DNA from: Campylobacter sp. CCUG 57310
GTDB lineage: Bacteria > Campylobacterota > Campylobacteria > Campylobacterales > Campylobacteraceae
NCBI RefSeq assembly: GCF_013201975.1
Contig: NZ_CP053845.1
Span: 806,001 to 870,000, forward strand
DNA length: 64,000 nucleotides
Direction of reading: 5' to 3'
Part shown: positions 18,370 through 27,465 of the stretch, piece after piece
How positions within the stretch are numbered: the first letter of the stretch is position 1
Layout: every line of letters begins with the position of its first letter
Translations under genes and position numbers: made by a program
The notes under the pieces: generated by a model
What the model was told of the DNA's origin: nothing
Databases searched by the model: none
The model's input: the letters and a program-made list of their open reading frames with translations, nothing else

Positions 18370-18626
18370 CAGCAACACCCAAAGTGCTCAATCGGGGAGC
18401 TTTGCATACCCATACGTTTATGCCATGCGTGAAATTCCTCAAGCAAAAACGGCAAAGTTTCTATGGTATAAAACGAAACGGGATTTTCTATGCCGAGGCT
18501 TTCTGCAAAAACCATCAGCATAAAAAAATCATTTTCTTCTTGATAGCTCTTTGTTAGAGCGCTTCTATAAGGGGCGTTGTAGTATTCGCTAAGCCCATCT
18601 AAAAACGCTTTTATCTGCTCTTTCAT
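18369..18626 (-). CDS. Small CC-tail protein (cory-CC-star type) between cstA and the ArsA-like ATPase
   Basis: An acidic, soluble protein of 85 residues whose last two residues are Cys-Cys, right before the stop (HFGCC). Aromatic clusters (SEYYNAPYR, FYTIETLPFLLEEFHAWHKRMG) fill the rest. This matches my memory of the small family named cory-CC-star protein, which is found beside CstA and an ArsA-type ATPase; no biochemical role is known to me. Its ATG overlaps the cstA stop (ATGA) and its stop overlaps the ATPase start (TGATG), so the three genes are translationally coupled. It occupies the position that YbdD/YjiX has in enterobacterial cstA operons, but it does not look like that protein. 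Confidence 0.78.
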   Translation of the reverse strand: MKEQIKAFLDGLSEYYNAPYRSALTKSYQEENDFFMLMVFAESLGIENPVSFYTIETLPFLLEEFHAWHKRMGMQSSPIEHFGCC

Positions 18627-20284
18627 TTGCTTTTAAATTCTTTTTTAAGTACCGAAAAGCTTTCTAGGCAAACTAAGATCGTAGCGCCCAATATGATACA
18701 ATCAAGCGTTATAAGCAGCCAGTTGCTCTTGTTGTAAAAATCCACAAGCTGAAGCAGCAAACCTACAAAAGTAACCGAAAGTAAGAAAACAAGCGGTATA
18801 AGAGTGTATCTGATAGCGCCTTTTTGTCTTAGTATCATAACGGTAATTATAAGCAGAGAAAGACCCGCCATAAGCTGGTTTGTGGTGCCAAATAACGGCC
18901 ATATGATCATGCCTCCCTTGCCGTCGATACCGCCTGCGCCAAATGCTAAAAGCAAGCACGAGCCTACTGCAAAAAGAGTAGCAACCTTGCCGTTTTTTAA
19001 GAAATTTAAGTTATAAACTTCACCCCACTCTTGAAAGATGTATCTTTGAAGTCTTACGCCCGTATCCATAGTAGTTCCTGCAAATAAAGCCGCCATAACC
19101 GTTAGCATCGTTGCTGAAATTTCAGGGCTTAGTCCGATACCTTGGCTCAAAATTCTTCCACCGCCATCGATAAATGCTCCTATGCCGCCCTTGCCAAACG
19201 AGCTATATACGCCTTCCCATTCAGCCAAGCTTGCAAAGCCCGCAGTCGCCGCAAGTATAGCCGCAAGCGCTAGCAGACCCTCTCCAATAGCTCCGAAGTA
19301 TCCTACAAATCTAACATCCGTTTCGTTTTTAACCTGTTTTGCCGTAGTTCCTGTAGAAACCAGTCCGTGAAAGCCTGATATAGCACCGCAAGCTATGGTT
19401 ACAAAAAGAAGCGGAAATAGCGACGGAGTGCCGGCAGGGACGTTTGAGTTAAATGCAGGAGCTACGATATCCGGAGAAACTACTAAAAATGAGAAATAAA
19501 GCGCTCCAAGACCGATGAATAGCTGAAGCCCGTTGATATAGTCTCTTGGCTGAAGAAGCATCCAAACAGGCAAAGTTGAAGCTATGGCTGCATAGATAAA
19601 TAAAATAACTATCCAAGCGGCATTGGCATCAAGCCCAAGAACCTTATCGGGTAGAGCTAGCGGAACGCTAGGTCCGATAAATATCAGAGCATAAAGCGCA
19701 ATTACGCCAATGAGTGACACGATAGGAAGGTTGAATTTAAATTTATAAATAGCCTGTCCGATAAAAAACGCAACCACAAGCGCACCCCAAACAGGAACGA
19801 CGGACGAAGGAGTTTTTATCATCATTCCTGCGATAACTACGGCAAATACGGCATTTACCATAAGCAAAAGCAAGAATATAACCACCATCATAAGGCTTCT
19901 TGCGCGTTTGCTTAGAATTTGCCCTGATATGGTACCTATAGAGTAGCCTTTATTTCGTACGCTAGCCCAAATTGTGCTCATATCATGCACGCCTGCAAAA
20001 AATATCGTTCCCAAGATAACCCACAAAAACGCAGGCAACCAACCCCAAATAACTGCAATCGCAGGACCTACGATAGGAGCAGCGCCGGCAACTGATGTGA
20101 AGTGATGACCCCAAAGGACGAATTTGTTTGTCGGGACATAATCAACGCCGTCTTCAAATTCTTGCGAAGGGGTTTTGAAATTCGGATCAAGCTTTAAGAT
20201 CTTTTGAGCGATAAATTTTGAATAGATGAAAAATCCGATCGCAAAAGCACTTAAGCCAACAAAGAGTAAAACCAAAGAATTCAT
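18623..20284 (-). CDS. cstA: Carbon starvation protein CstA family, peptide/pyruvate transporter
   Basis: A 553-residue inner-membrane protein with about 15-16 helices. The CstA hallmark region near the N-terminus is clear: WGHHFTSVAGAAPIVGPAIA (about residue 58) and the following AGVHDMSTIWASVRNKG. Members import peptides or pyruvate; in Campylobacter CstA is linked to peptide use. At 553 residues this is the short form, lacking the extended C-terminus of the approximately 700-residue E. coli protein. It is first in a three-gene operon with the CC-tail protein and ATPase. A candidate -10 box lies at 20315-20320. Confidence 0.92.
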   Translation of the reverse strand: MNSLVLLFVGLSAFAIGFFIYSKFIAQKILKLDPNFKTPSQEFEDGVDYVPTNKFVLWGHHFTSVAGAAPIVGPAIAVIWGWLPAFLWVILGTIFFAGVHDMSTIWASVRNKGYSIGTISGQILSKRARSLMMVVIFLLLLMVNAVFAVVIAGMMIKTPSSVVPVWGALVVAFFIGQAIYKFKFNLPIVSLIGVIALYALIFIGPSVPLALPDKVLGLDANAAWIVILFIYAAIASTLPVWMLLQPRDYINGLQLFIGLGALYFSFLVVSPDIVAPAFNSNVPAGTPSLFPLLFVTIACGAISGFHGLVSTGTTAKQVKNETDVRFVGYFGAIGEGLLALAAILAATAGFASLAEWEGVYSSFGKGGIGAFIDGGGRILSQGIGLSPEISATMLTVMAALFAGTTMDTGVRLQRYIFQEWGEVYNLNFLKNGKVATLFAVGSCLLLAFGAGGIDGKGGMIIWPLFGTTNQLMAGLSLLIITVMILRQKGAIRYTLIPLVFLLSVTFVGLLLQLVDFYNKSNWLLITLDCIILGATILVCLESFSVLKKEFKSK

Positions 20285-20314
20285 CTTGTATCCTTAATTT
20301 TGGCATATTTAAAA

Positions 20315-20320
20315 ATTATA
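20315..20320 (-). promoter_or_regulatory. Candidate -10 box for cstA
   Basis: TATAAT on the minus strand, 31 bases ahead of the cstA ATG at 20284, in an AT-rich gap. Confidence 0.5.
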
Positions 20321-20484
20321 TTTAAAAAGGCTTAAAGGTTGCTGTTTGGATTATAAATTTAATAATATTTATATTTTTTATATGTTTTAATGTTTCAAAA
20401 TGAGACTAATTTATTAAATTTTTAGTTTAGATAATGTGAATTTTGGGGTGTAAATTTGTATAAATAGCCGTATTGAGCAAAGAA

Positions 20485-20508
20485 TCAAGAGAGCCGAAGC
20501 CCTCTTGA
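20485..20508 (-). terminator. Rho-independent terminator of the katA-ankyrin operon with UUCG loop
   Basis: On the minus strand, TCAAGAGGGC pairs with GCTCTCTTGA around a TTCG tetraloop. The stem is 10 bp with a single G-U pair, and ATTCTTT follows. It begins about 10 bases after the stop of the ankyrin gene. Confidence 0.88.
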
Positions 20509-20518
20509 AAGGAGGATG

Positions 20519-21010
20519 TTATGAAGCTTTTTTGCCAAAAATAGAGAGCAAATTTGAGCCTATTTTTGCTATTAGGCTTGGTTTTTTATTTACGCTTAGC
20601 AGGTATTTTGCCACTTCGCTTCTACCAAACATCACGGCAAAAGTGTGAGGCGTAGCTCCCATGCCGTTGTTTGCGTTTATGTCCGCACCCGCTTCAACTA
20701 GAGCCTTTACCACATCCAAGTATCCTTTAAATGCAGCTCCCGCAAGAGGGGTTTGCCCTCTGTCGTTTCTTTCATCTACTAGTGCGCCGTTTGCTATTAG
20801 CATTTTTACGGTATTTATGGAGTTATTATAGCTTGCAAGCATTAAGAGCGTATCGCCTTTAGCGGATTTTAAATTCACACTAAGTCCCGCTTTTATCATC
20901 TTTTCAAGCTCGCTCGCTTCGTCTTTTCTTGCAAAATCAAGCGCCATGAGGCAAAGTTCGTTATACCTTGCCTCTTCTTCTTTGCTAATCTCTAAATTTC
21001 TATCACTCAT
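20519..21010 (-). CDS. Ankyrin-repeat protein downstream of catalase (Cj1386-like)
   Basis: A protein of 163 residues with three to four ankyrin repeats between about residues 45 and 145 (for example GDTLLMLASYNNS, GQTPLAGAAFKGYLDVVKALVEAGAD, MGATPHTFAVMFGR). It has no signal peptide and is cytoplasmic. In C. jejuni the ankyrin protein encoded right after katA (Cj1386) is known to be needed for full haem loading of catalase, and the same order and 3-base spacing are seen here. I therefore infer the same haem-delivery role. It ends at a strong terminator. Confidence 0.85.
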   Translation of the reverse strand: MSDRNLEISKEEEARYNELCLMALDFARKDEASELEKMIKAGLSVNLKSAKGDTLLMLASYNNSINTVKMLIANGALVDERNDRGQTPLAGAAFKGYLDVVKALVEAGADINANNGMGATPHTFAVMFGRSEVAKYLLSVNKKPSLIAKIGSNLLSIFGKKAS

Positions 21011-21013
21011 AAT

Positions 21014-22444
21014 TTATTTCTTAAGTGCAGCTTTAACGCCTGCTGCATAAGCCGGTGAAATTTTCTCAAAATGTCCAAGTGCGCGCTCAACTATGAAATC
21101 GCTTACTCCGCACATACTCTCTGCTATGTTGTTAAATAGCTGAGATTTTTGAGAGTCGTTCATTAGGTTAAACAGATCTCTTGGTTGGCTGTAGTAATCG
21201 CTATCTTCGGCTCTATGATCGTGTCTTTGCATTACTCCTTCAAGAGCGATGTCAGGCTCTAGGAAGTCTTTGTTTTCTTTAGCACCGCCAAAGCTGTTTG
21301 GCTCGTAGTAAGCCTTGTCTTCTATCTCGTACATGCCGTTATTCATAGCGCCGCCAACTGTATAAGTGCCTATCTCGTTTATAGGTTGATTAACTTTAAG
21401 CTGTGCGTAGTGAGTTCCGATTCTGTATCTTTGAGCGTCAGGATAGCTGAAAATTCTAGCTTGAAGCATCTTATCAGGGCTAAAGCTTATACCGGGAACT
21501 ATGTTTGATGGGCTAAATGCCGCTTGCTCAACTTCGTTGAAGTAGTTTTTAGGGTTTTCATTCAGAGTCATAACACCTACTTCAATCAGTGGAAAATCTT
21601 TATGAGACCATGTTTTTGTTAAGTCAAACGGGCTGAAAGGCAGCTTTTTAGCTTGCTCGTCAGTCATTATTTGGATCTTGAAATCCCAGCTTGGGAAATT
21701 GCCTTTTTCTATATTTTCATATAGATCTCTTTGGTGGCTCTCTCTGTCGTTTGCAACGATATCAGCCGCTTCTTTATTAGTTAAATTTTTAATTCCTTGG
21801 CGTGATTTGAAGTGGAATTTTACCCAAAATCTCTCACCGTCTTTGTTGATTAGGCTATAGGTGTGGCTTCCAAATCCGTGCATAGTTCTGTAGCTCGCAG
21901 GAATTCCTCTATCGCTCATTAGGATTGTTACTTGGTGAAGTGTTTCAGGGCTTAAGCTCCAAAAATCCCATGCCGCTTCGTTTGAGCGTAGGTGTGTGCG
22001 AGGATCTCTCTTTTGAGTATGGATGAAATCAGGAAATTTGTAAGCATCTCTTAAGAAAAATACAGGAGTGTTGTTTCCTACCAAGTCCCAGTTGCCTTCT
22101 TTTGTATAAAATTTAATTGCAAATCCTCTTACGTCGCGCTCTGCATCTGCAGCTCCCGCTTCGCCTGCAACTGTTGAAAAGCGTAAAAATAGCTTTGTTT
22201 TCTCACCTTTTTGAAGAACTTTAGCCTTTGTATATTTAGATATGTCGTTAGTTATCTCAAGTACGCCGTATGCACCGCTACCTTTAGCATGAACCGTTCT
22301 TTCAGGAATTCTCTCTCTGTTTTGGTGAGCAAGTTTTTCGATTAGTTGATAGTCTTGCATCATAACGCCACCGCGAGCCCCTGCCGTTAGCGAGTTTTGG
22401 TTGTCGGCGATTGGATTGCCCGAAGTAGTTGTTAGTTGTCTCAT
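21014..22444 (-). CDS. katA: Catalase, monofunctional haem type
   Basis: A 476-residue clade 3 small-subunit catalase that breaks down hydrogen peroxide in the cytoplasm. The distal haem histidine is in [12 protein letters not shown] near residue 50, and the asparagine region in the middle is intact. The proximal haem ligand tyrosine is in [14 protein letters not shown]. The full length is present. The ATG at 22444 follows AAAGGAAAA. A TATAAT box lies at 22480-22485, and the AT-rich DNA just upstream could hold a PerR or Fur site, the usual regulators of katA in Campylobacter, but I could not define one with confidence. The ankyrin gene is co-transcribed. Confidence 0.96.
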   Translation of the reverse strand: MRQLTTTSGNPIADNQNSLTAGARGGVMMQDYQLIEKLAHQNRERIPERTVHAKGSGAYGVLEITNDISKYTKAKVLQKGEKTKLFLRFSTVAGEAGAADAERDVRGFAIKFYTKEGNWDLVGNNTPVFFLRDAYKFPDFIHTQKRDPRTHLRSNEAAWDFWSLSPETLHQVTILMSDRGIPASYRTMHGFGSHTYSLINKDGERFWVKFHFKSRQGIKNLTNKEAADIVANDRESHQRDLYENIEKGNFPSWDFKIQIMTDEQAKKLPFSPFDLTKTWSHKDFPLIEVGVMTLNENPKNYFNEVEQAAFSPSNIVPGISFSPDKMLQARIFSYPDAQRYRIGTHYAQLKVNQPINEIGTYTVGGAMNNGMYEIEDKAYYEPNSFGGAKENKDFLEPDIALEGVMQRHDHRAEDSDYYSQPRDLFNLMNDSQKSQLFNNIAESMCGVSDFIVERALGHFEKISPAYAAGVKAALKK

Positions 22445-22827
22445 AATTTTTTCCTTTTAATAAAATTTATTATTTCGGAATTATACTTATTTAAAATAAA
22501 ATATTTCTTAAATAATAAAAAATATTGATTAGAATTTTAAAAATTTCAAATTTTATAAATTGTAGGATTGAAATTTAAAGCGGCTAAATTTAATTTATAT
22601 CCCAAAAACAGAGCCTAAAAGCAAAATTTGGAAATTTATACAAATTCAAATTTGCATTGCTTCTAAAAATACTTTATAAAACTCTTTATCAAAATTTAGC
22701 GGAATGAAATTTGACTGTTACTTTCCCTAAATTTAAGGATTGAATACGCTTTACATTTATAATTTATTTGACTTATTTACAAAATTCAAGTAAGTTAAAA
22801 GCAAGCTTAAAATAAACAAGGAGATTT
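22445..22827. promoter_or_regulatory. 383-base divergent control region of katA and the BCCT gene
   Basis: Very AT-rich, no credible gene. It carries the katA -10 box TATAAT (minus, 22480-22485, in GTATAATTCC) and a TATAAT at 22758-22763 (plus) about 65 bases before the BCCT ATG. Peroxide or iron regulation of katA would act here. Confidence 0.55.
22480..22485 (-). promoter_or_regulatory. Candidate -10 box for katA
   Basis: On the minus strand AAGTATAATTCC lies 36 bases before the katA ATG. It matches the extended -10 element. A partial PerR-like dyad overlaps it, but the match is loose. Confidence 0.55.
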
Positions 22828-24777
22828 ATGACCTTTATAAAAAACTCGAAATTTAACACATCTGTATTTTATCCATCCGTATTTATCATATTTATGATTG
22901 CTATTTTTTCTGTTGTTTTTCCTGAGAGATCAAGCGAATTTTTTAAATCCATGCAAGATTTCATCACTATCAAATTTGGTTGGTTTTATGTGCTTGCTAT
23001 CGCCATTATCGTGCTTTGTGTCATTATGCTGGGATTTAGCAAATTTGGAGATATAAAGCTAGGAGCCGATCACTCAAAGCCCGAATATGCGAATTTATCT
23101 TGGTTTGGCATGCTGTTTGCCGCGGGTATGGGTATAGGGCTTGTGTTTTTTGGCGTGAGTGAACCGCTTATGCACTATCTTAACCCACCTGTCGGTGAGC
23201 CTAAAAGCATGGAGGCTGCCAAGCTTGCTATGAATATCACTTTCTTTCACTGGGGTGTGGGCGCTTGGGCTACTTACGCTATCGTCGCACTGATACTTGC
23301 ATTTTTTGCGTATAGACATAACCTTCCTCTTACTCTTAGATCGGCTTTTTATCCGCTTATAGGCGAGCGAATTTACGGCAAGATCGGAGATGTGATAGAC
23401 GTTTTTGCAGTGGTTGCGACACTTTTTGGGGTGGCGACTTCTCTTGGATATGGAGTCGTGCAGGTAAATGCCGGACTTACTCACGTATTTGGAGCTCCTA
23501 GTATGCATATAACTTTGCTTGTAGTGTTATGTCTGCTGGCTACAGTTTCAGCCGCAAGCGGAGTGGATAAGGGCATAAAAATTCTTTCAAATTCAAACAT
23601 CATCATGGCTATTATATTTATGCTTTTTATATTGTTTTTAGGAAATACTACCGATCTTCTTCAAAGGCTCGTGCAAAATAGCGGCAACTACGTATCCACG
23701 CTTATCTCAAATACCTTTAACCTCTACGCGTATCAAAAAGCAAACAGCTCTTGGCTTGGCGGTTGGACGCTTCTTTACTGGGCATGGTGGCTCTCTTGGT
23801 CGCCTTTTGTAGGGCTTTTTATCGCTAGGATTTCAAAGGGTAGAACAATAAGAGAGTTTGTCGTAGGAGCGCTTTTGGTGCCTACAGGATTTACGTTTAT
23901 GTGGATGACTTTCTTTGGAAACAGCGCGATAACTCTTGTTCAAAGCGGATTTAGCGAGCTCGCCGAAGCTGCAAATTCAAATACCGCATCGGCTCTTTTT
24001 ATGTTTTTAGATAGCTTTAAATTTTCAAGTCTGCTTGGCACTATAGCCGTGATTATGATCGCGATATTTTTCATTACTTCGGCTGACTCTGCGGCGATGA
24101 TTATGAATATGCTTTGCTCAAACGGCAAGGACAAAACTCCTCTTTGGCAGAAAATTTTCTGGGGAGCGGCGATTGGTGTTGTGTCTTGCTTTCTTATGCT
24201 CGGTGGCGGACTAGCCTCGCTTCAGGCTATGACGATAGCTTCCGCACTTCCTTTTACTATTGCGCTTTTGGTAGCTATTTACGGGCTTTTTCAGGCTCTT
24301 AGAGTAGATCTCATAAAAAAACAAAGTAGAAATTTAGCCAACATGCCCGTTTCTGAGATGTCTAAAACTTGGCAAGAGAGGTTAAAAACGATCATATCGC
24401 TACCAAATAAGAAAAACGCGGACAAATTTATAAGCGAGGTTATCGAAAAGGTCTTTGATGAGGTGAGGGCTGAATTTGAGAAAAACGGCTTGCAGGCTAA
24501 AATTTCAAAGGACGAAAAGCGAAATTTTATAAATTTGGTCGTAGGGCTTGGCGATGAGATGGACTTTAGCTACGGAGTAAAGCTGGTTAGAATGGAAAGC
24601 CCTGATTATACCAGAGCTCTTGAAGGTGATGATTTGTATTACAGAGCCGAAGTGTTTTTAAAAGAGGGCGGACAAGACTATGATATACTCGGCTGGAGCG
24701 AGGCTACTATCATAAACGACATCGTTGAGCAGTACCGCAAACACATGCAGTTTTTGCATACCATTAGAGGCGTGTAG
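22828..24777 (+). CDS. BCCT-family betaine/choline/carnitine-type transporter
   Basis: A 649-residue inner-membrane transporter with 12 helices and a long cytoplasmic tail of about 130 residues. BCCT signatures are GMGIGLVFFGVSEP (about residue 97) and the tryptophan-rich substrate segment WTLLYWAWWLSWSPFVG (about residue 312), followed by RISKGRTIREF. The ribosome site is AAGGAGA. The family imports quaternary amines, often for osmoprotection. The first glycine motif GMGIG is of the proton-coupled or sodium-coupled kind and does not settle the coupling ion. An NSS symporter follows on the same strand. Confidence 0.93.
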   Translation: MTFIKNSKFNTSVFYPSVFIIFMIAIFSVVFPERSSEFFKSMQDFITIKFGWFYVLAIAIIVLCVIMLGFSKFGDIKLGADHSKPEYANLSWFGMLFAAGMGIGLVFFGVSEPLMHYLNPPVGEPKSMEAAKLAMNITFFHWGVGAWATYAIVALILAFFAYRHNLPLTLRSAFYPLIGERIYGKIGDVIDVFAVVATLFGVATSLGYGVVQVNAGLTHVFGAPSMHITLLVVLCLLATVSAASGVDKGIKILSNSNIIMAIIFMLFILFLGNTTDLLQRLVQNSGNYVSTLISNTFNLYAYQKANSSWLGGWTLLYWAWWLSWSPFVGLFIARISKGRTIREFVVGALLVPTGFTFMWMTFFGNSAITLVQSGFSELAEAANSNTASALFMFLDSFKFSSLLGTIAVIMIAIFFITSADSAAMIMNMLCSNGKDKTPLWQKIFWGAAIGVVSCFLMLGGGLASLQAMTIASALPFTIALLVAIYGLFQALRVDLIKKQSRNLANMPVSEMSKTWQERLKTIISLPNKKNADKFISEVIEKVFDEVRAEFEKNGLQAKISKDEKRNFINLVVGLGDEMDFSYGVKLVRMESPDYTRALEGDDLYYRAEVFLKEGGQDYDILGWSEATIINDIVEQYRKHMQFLHTIRGV

Positions 24778-24800
24778 GCTTAAATTTAAGTAAATTTTTA

Positions 24801-24828
24801 TATAATCATCCTTTTTTTGAAGGATGAT
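24801..24828 (+). promoter_or_regulatory. -10 box followed by an inverted repeat covering the ribosome site of the second NSS gene
   Basis: TATAAT at 24801-24806 overlaps ATCATCCT (24805-24812), which is inverted at 24821-24828 as AGGATGAT. The right arm contains the ribosome site AAGGA directly before the ATG at 24831. If the transcript begins upstream, the hairpin would hide the ribosome site. If it begins here, the repeat may be a DNA operator. Confidence 0.45.
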
Positions 24829-24830
24829 TT

Positions 24831-26204
24831 ATGAAAAGAGGATCTTGGAGTTCAAGACTTACTTATATACTTGCTATTGCGGGCGCTACGGTCGGTTTTG
24901 GCGCGACTTGGCGGTTTCCTTATCTGGTCGGTCAAAACGGAGGCGGGGCGTATGTGCTTACCTTTTGTATAGCTATGATCGTAATAGGAATTCCGATGAT
25001 CTTAGTTGAAAACGCTATCGGAAGGCGCCTTAAAGTAAATGTCATAGACTCTTTTAGCGGTGTTGCAAACGGTAAAAAGATAGCCAAAATTTGGCGAGTG
25101 GCAGGCTATATGAGCTTGGTGGGAGCCTTTGGGATAATGGCTTATTATATGGTTATAGGCGGCTGGGTGCTAAATTATATAGCGCAAATTTTATTTGGGT
25201 CGCTTGATCTCTCAAGAGTTGTTGATTTTGCCACGACAAGTGCGTTTTATGAGCAAAATATCGTAAATAATCCTTTTGCAGTCGGCTTTGCTACCTTGGT
25301 TTTTGTTATGGTAAATTACATCATCTTAACTCAAGGCGCGGTTGAAGGGATCGAAAAGGCGGCTAAGTATCTCATGCCGATACTCTTTTTGCTTATGATT
25401 ACAATGGTGGTTAAAAACATAACTCTTGAAGGAGCTATGGAAGGGATTAAATTTTATCTCACGCCTGATTTTTCAAAGATCAGCATGAAGCTTTTTATAG
25501 ATGTTCTTGGGCAGGTGTTTTTTGCGCTTTCGCTTGGATTTGGCGTGATGATAACGCTTTCCAGCTTTGTTAAAAAAGACGAAGCGCTGGTTAAAATTTC
25601 GGTGATAACTGGAATTTTAAACACCGTTATAGCCGTGCTTGCGGGCTTTATGATATTTCCTTCGCTTTTTAGCTTTGGAGTAACGCCTGATAGCGGGCCA
25701 AGCCTTGTGTTTAAAAGCCTCCCGATAGTATTTTCGCACATGCCGTTTGGAGGCGTTTTTGCGGTTACGTTTTTTACATTGCTTATGATAGCGGCTCTTA
25801 CTACTTCGCTTCCTATTTATGAAGTGCTTATAACTACACTTCAAGAAAAGATGAAAATAGATCGCAAAAAAGCTATTTTGATAGTGCTATCGGCTATTTT
25901 TGTGCTTGGAAATTTACCTTCTTTAATGGCTACGAATTTGCTAAGCGAAGTAAAAATTTTCGGTAAAAATATCTTTGACGCTTATGACGCCATAAGTGCG
26001 ACGATATTTTTCGTGCTTACGTCTTTACTTTGTGCGATATTTGTCGGCTGGGTTTTAAAGGATGAGGCGAAGGCTGAAATTTTACAAGGAAGCGAAAATC
26101 ACAAAAAGATAATCAACTTATGGTTTTTGTATGTAAAATATATAATTCCGTTTGTGATTTTGATCGTTTTTGCAAGCAGTTTTTACGACAATTTTTTGAA
26201 ATGA
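24831..26204 (+). CDS. Sodium-dependent symporter, NSS/SNF family (second copy)
   Basis: A 457-residue inner-membrane symporter. The helix 1 motif AIAGATVGFGATWRFPYLVGQNGGG holds the sodium-binding residues of the NSS family. It differs clearly from the copy at 13977-15290, so it is an old paralogue with probably another substrate (amino acid or amine). The start ATG 24831 has AAGGA 6 bases ahead, within the inverted repeat described separately. It is read downstream of the BCCT gene after a 53-base gap. Confidence 0.9.
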   Translation: MKRGSWSSRLTYILAIAGATVGFGATWRFPYLVGQNGGGAYVLTFCIAMIVIGIPMILVENAIGRRLKVNVIDSFSGVANGKKIAKIWRVAGYMSLVGAFGIMAYYMVIGGWVLNYIAQILFGSLDLSRVVDFATTSAFYEQNIVNNPFAVGFATLVFVMVNYIILTQGAVEGIEKAAKYLMPILFLLMITMVVKNITLEGAMEGIKFYLTPDFSKISMKLFIDVLGQVFFALSLGFGVMITLSSFVKKDEALVKISVITGILNTVIAVLAGFMIFPSLFSFGVTPDSGPSLVFKSLPIVFSHMPFGGVFAVTFFTLLMIAALTTSLPIYEVLITTLQEKMKIDRKKAILIVLSAIFVLGNLPSLMATNLLSEVKIFGKNIFDAYDAISATIFFVLTSLLCAIFVGWVLKDEAKAEILQGSENHKKIINLWFLYVKYIIPFVILIVFASSFYDNFLK

Positions 26205-26259
26205 TTTACTAAATTTTGATAGTATTTTGCAAAATTTATAATTTATAATAAGGAAATAG

Positions 26260-27465
26260 ATGTTTAATCTTTTAATAACTATATTTTTTATATACACTTT
26301 AGTTAAAATTTATCTGGCGTTTTTACAGATAAATTTTATAGCTAAAGAGAGCAGGGCTAAAGCCGTCGTGCTTAGCGAGGAAGAGTATAAAAGTGCGGCT
26401 AAAATAGCTATCGCAAACCAAAAATTTCAGATAGCAAGCCTTGTTTATCATTTGGGTATATTTATGATCTGGGCGTTTTGGGGGCTTAAATTTTTAGCAG
26501 ATATCACGCTTAAAGGCGGCTCTGTAAGCGAAAATATAATCTTTGTGATGAGCTTTATAATCATATCCTCCATTCTTGAGTTGCCGTTTGGCATATATGA
26601 AACCTTTGTTAAGGATAAAAAACACGGATTTTCAAACACGACTCCAAAAATTTTTATAATGGATACTTTAAAAGCTCTTGCCTTAACTCTTGTTTTCGGC
26701 TCGCTTTTTGTCTGGCTTATATTGCTTTGTATCGATTTTTTGGGCGAGCTTTGGTGGTTATGGGCTTTTTCTCTTAGTTTTGTGATAGTTTTAATGATAA
26801 ATTTGATCTATCCGACCATAATCGCGCCTCTTTTTAACAAGATGCAACCTCTTGAAGAAGGCGAGCTTAAAAGCTCTATAGAAGGGCTGCTTAATAGTTG
26901 CGGATTTAAAAGTAGCGGTGTGTTTAGTATGGACGCAAGCAAGCGAGATAACAGGCTAAATGCTTACTTTGGCGGACTTGGAGCGACAAAGCGCGTGGTG
27001 CTTTTTGACACGCTTATAAAAAAGCTTAGCCTAGATGAGATAATCGCCGTTTTGGGTCATGAATTAGGACACTTTAAGCATAAGGATCTATTTAAGATGA
27101 TAGCTCTTAGCGCCGTGATGCTACTTGCGATGTTTGCTCTGTTTGGAAACATTCCCGCGTCTGCATATAACGCGCTTGGGCTTGAGAAAGAGGGCGGAGC
27201 GATAATCGTATTTATGCTTCTTTTCTCGCCGATTTTTAGCTTCGTTTTTAGCCCGGTTATCTCGGCAGTAAGCAGAAATAACGAGTTTGGCGCGGATAAA
27301 TTCGGTGCAAGCGTAAAGAGTAAAGATGACATGATAAGTGCTCTTAAGAAGCTGGCTAGCGAAAATAGGGCTTTCCCTAAGGCGCATCCTGCTTATGCTT
27401 TTATCTATCACTCACACCCTAGCCTTTATGAGCGTATAAATGAGCTAAAAAATGAGAATAGATGA
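26260..27465 (+). CDS. M48-family (Ste24/CAAX-type) membrane metalloprotease
   Basis: A protein of 401 residues with several hydrophobic segments and the zinc site HELGH (about residue 267, within VLGHELGHFKHKD). It also has the third-ligand segment NEFGADKFGA. The architecture is that of Ste24-type M48A peptidases, integral inner-membrane enzymes that degrade or process membrane proteins. Two overlapping TATAAT boxes (26237-26249) and an AAGGAAA ribosome site precede the ATG. The last 14 bases overlap the start of prmC. Confidence 0.9.
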   Translation: MFNLLITIFFIYTLVKIYLAFLQINFIAKESRAKAVVLSEEEYKSAAKIAIANQKFQIASLVYHLGIFMIWAFWGLKFLADITLKGGSVSENIIFVMSFIIISSILELPFGIYETFVKDKKHGFSNTTPKIFIMDTLKALALTLVFGSLFVWLILLCIDFLGELWWLWAFSLSFVIVLMINLIYPTIIAPLFNKMQPLEEGELKSSIEGLLNSCGFKSSGVFSMDASKRDNRLNAYFGGLGATKRVVLFDTLIKKLSLDEIIAVLGHELGHFKHKDLFKMIALSAVMLLAMFALFGNIPASAYNALGLEKEGGAIIVFMLLFSPIFSFVFSPVISAVSRNNEFGADKFGASVKSKDDMISALKKLASENRAFPKAHPAYAFIYHSHPSLYERINELKNENR

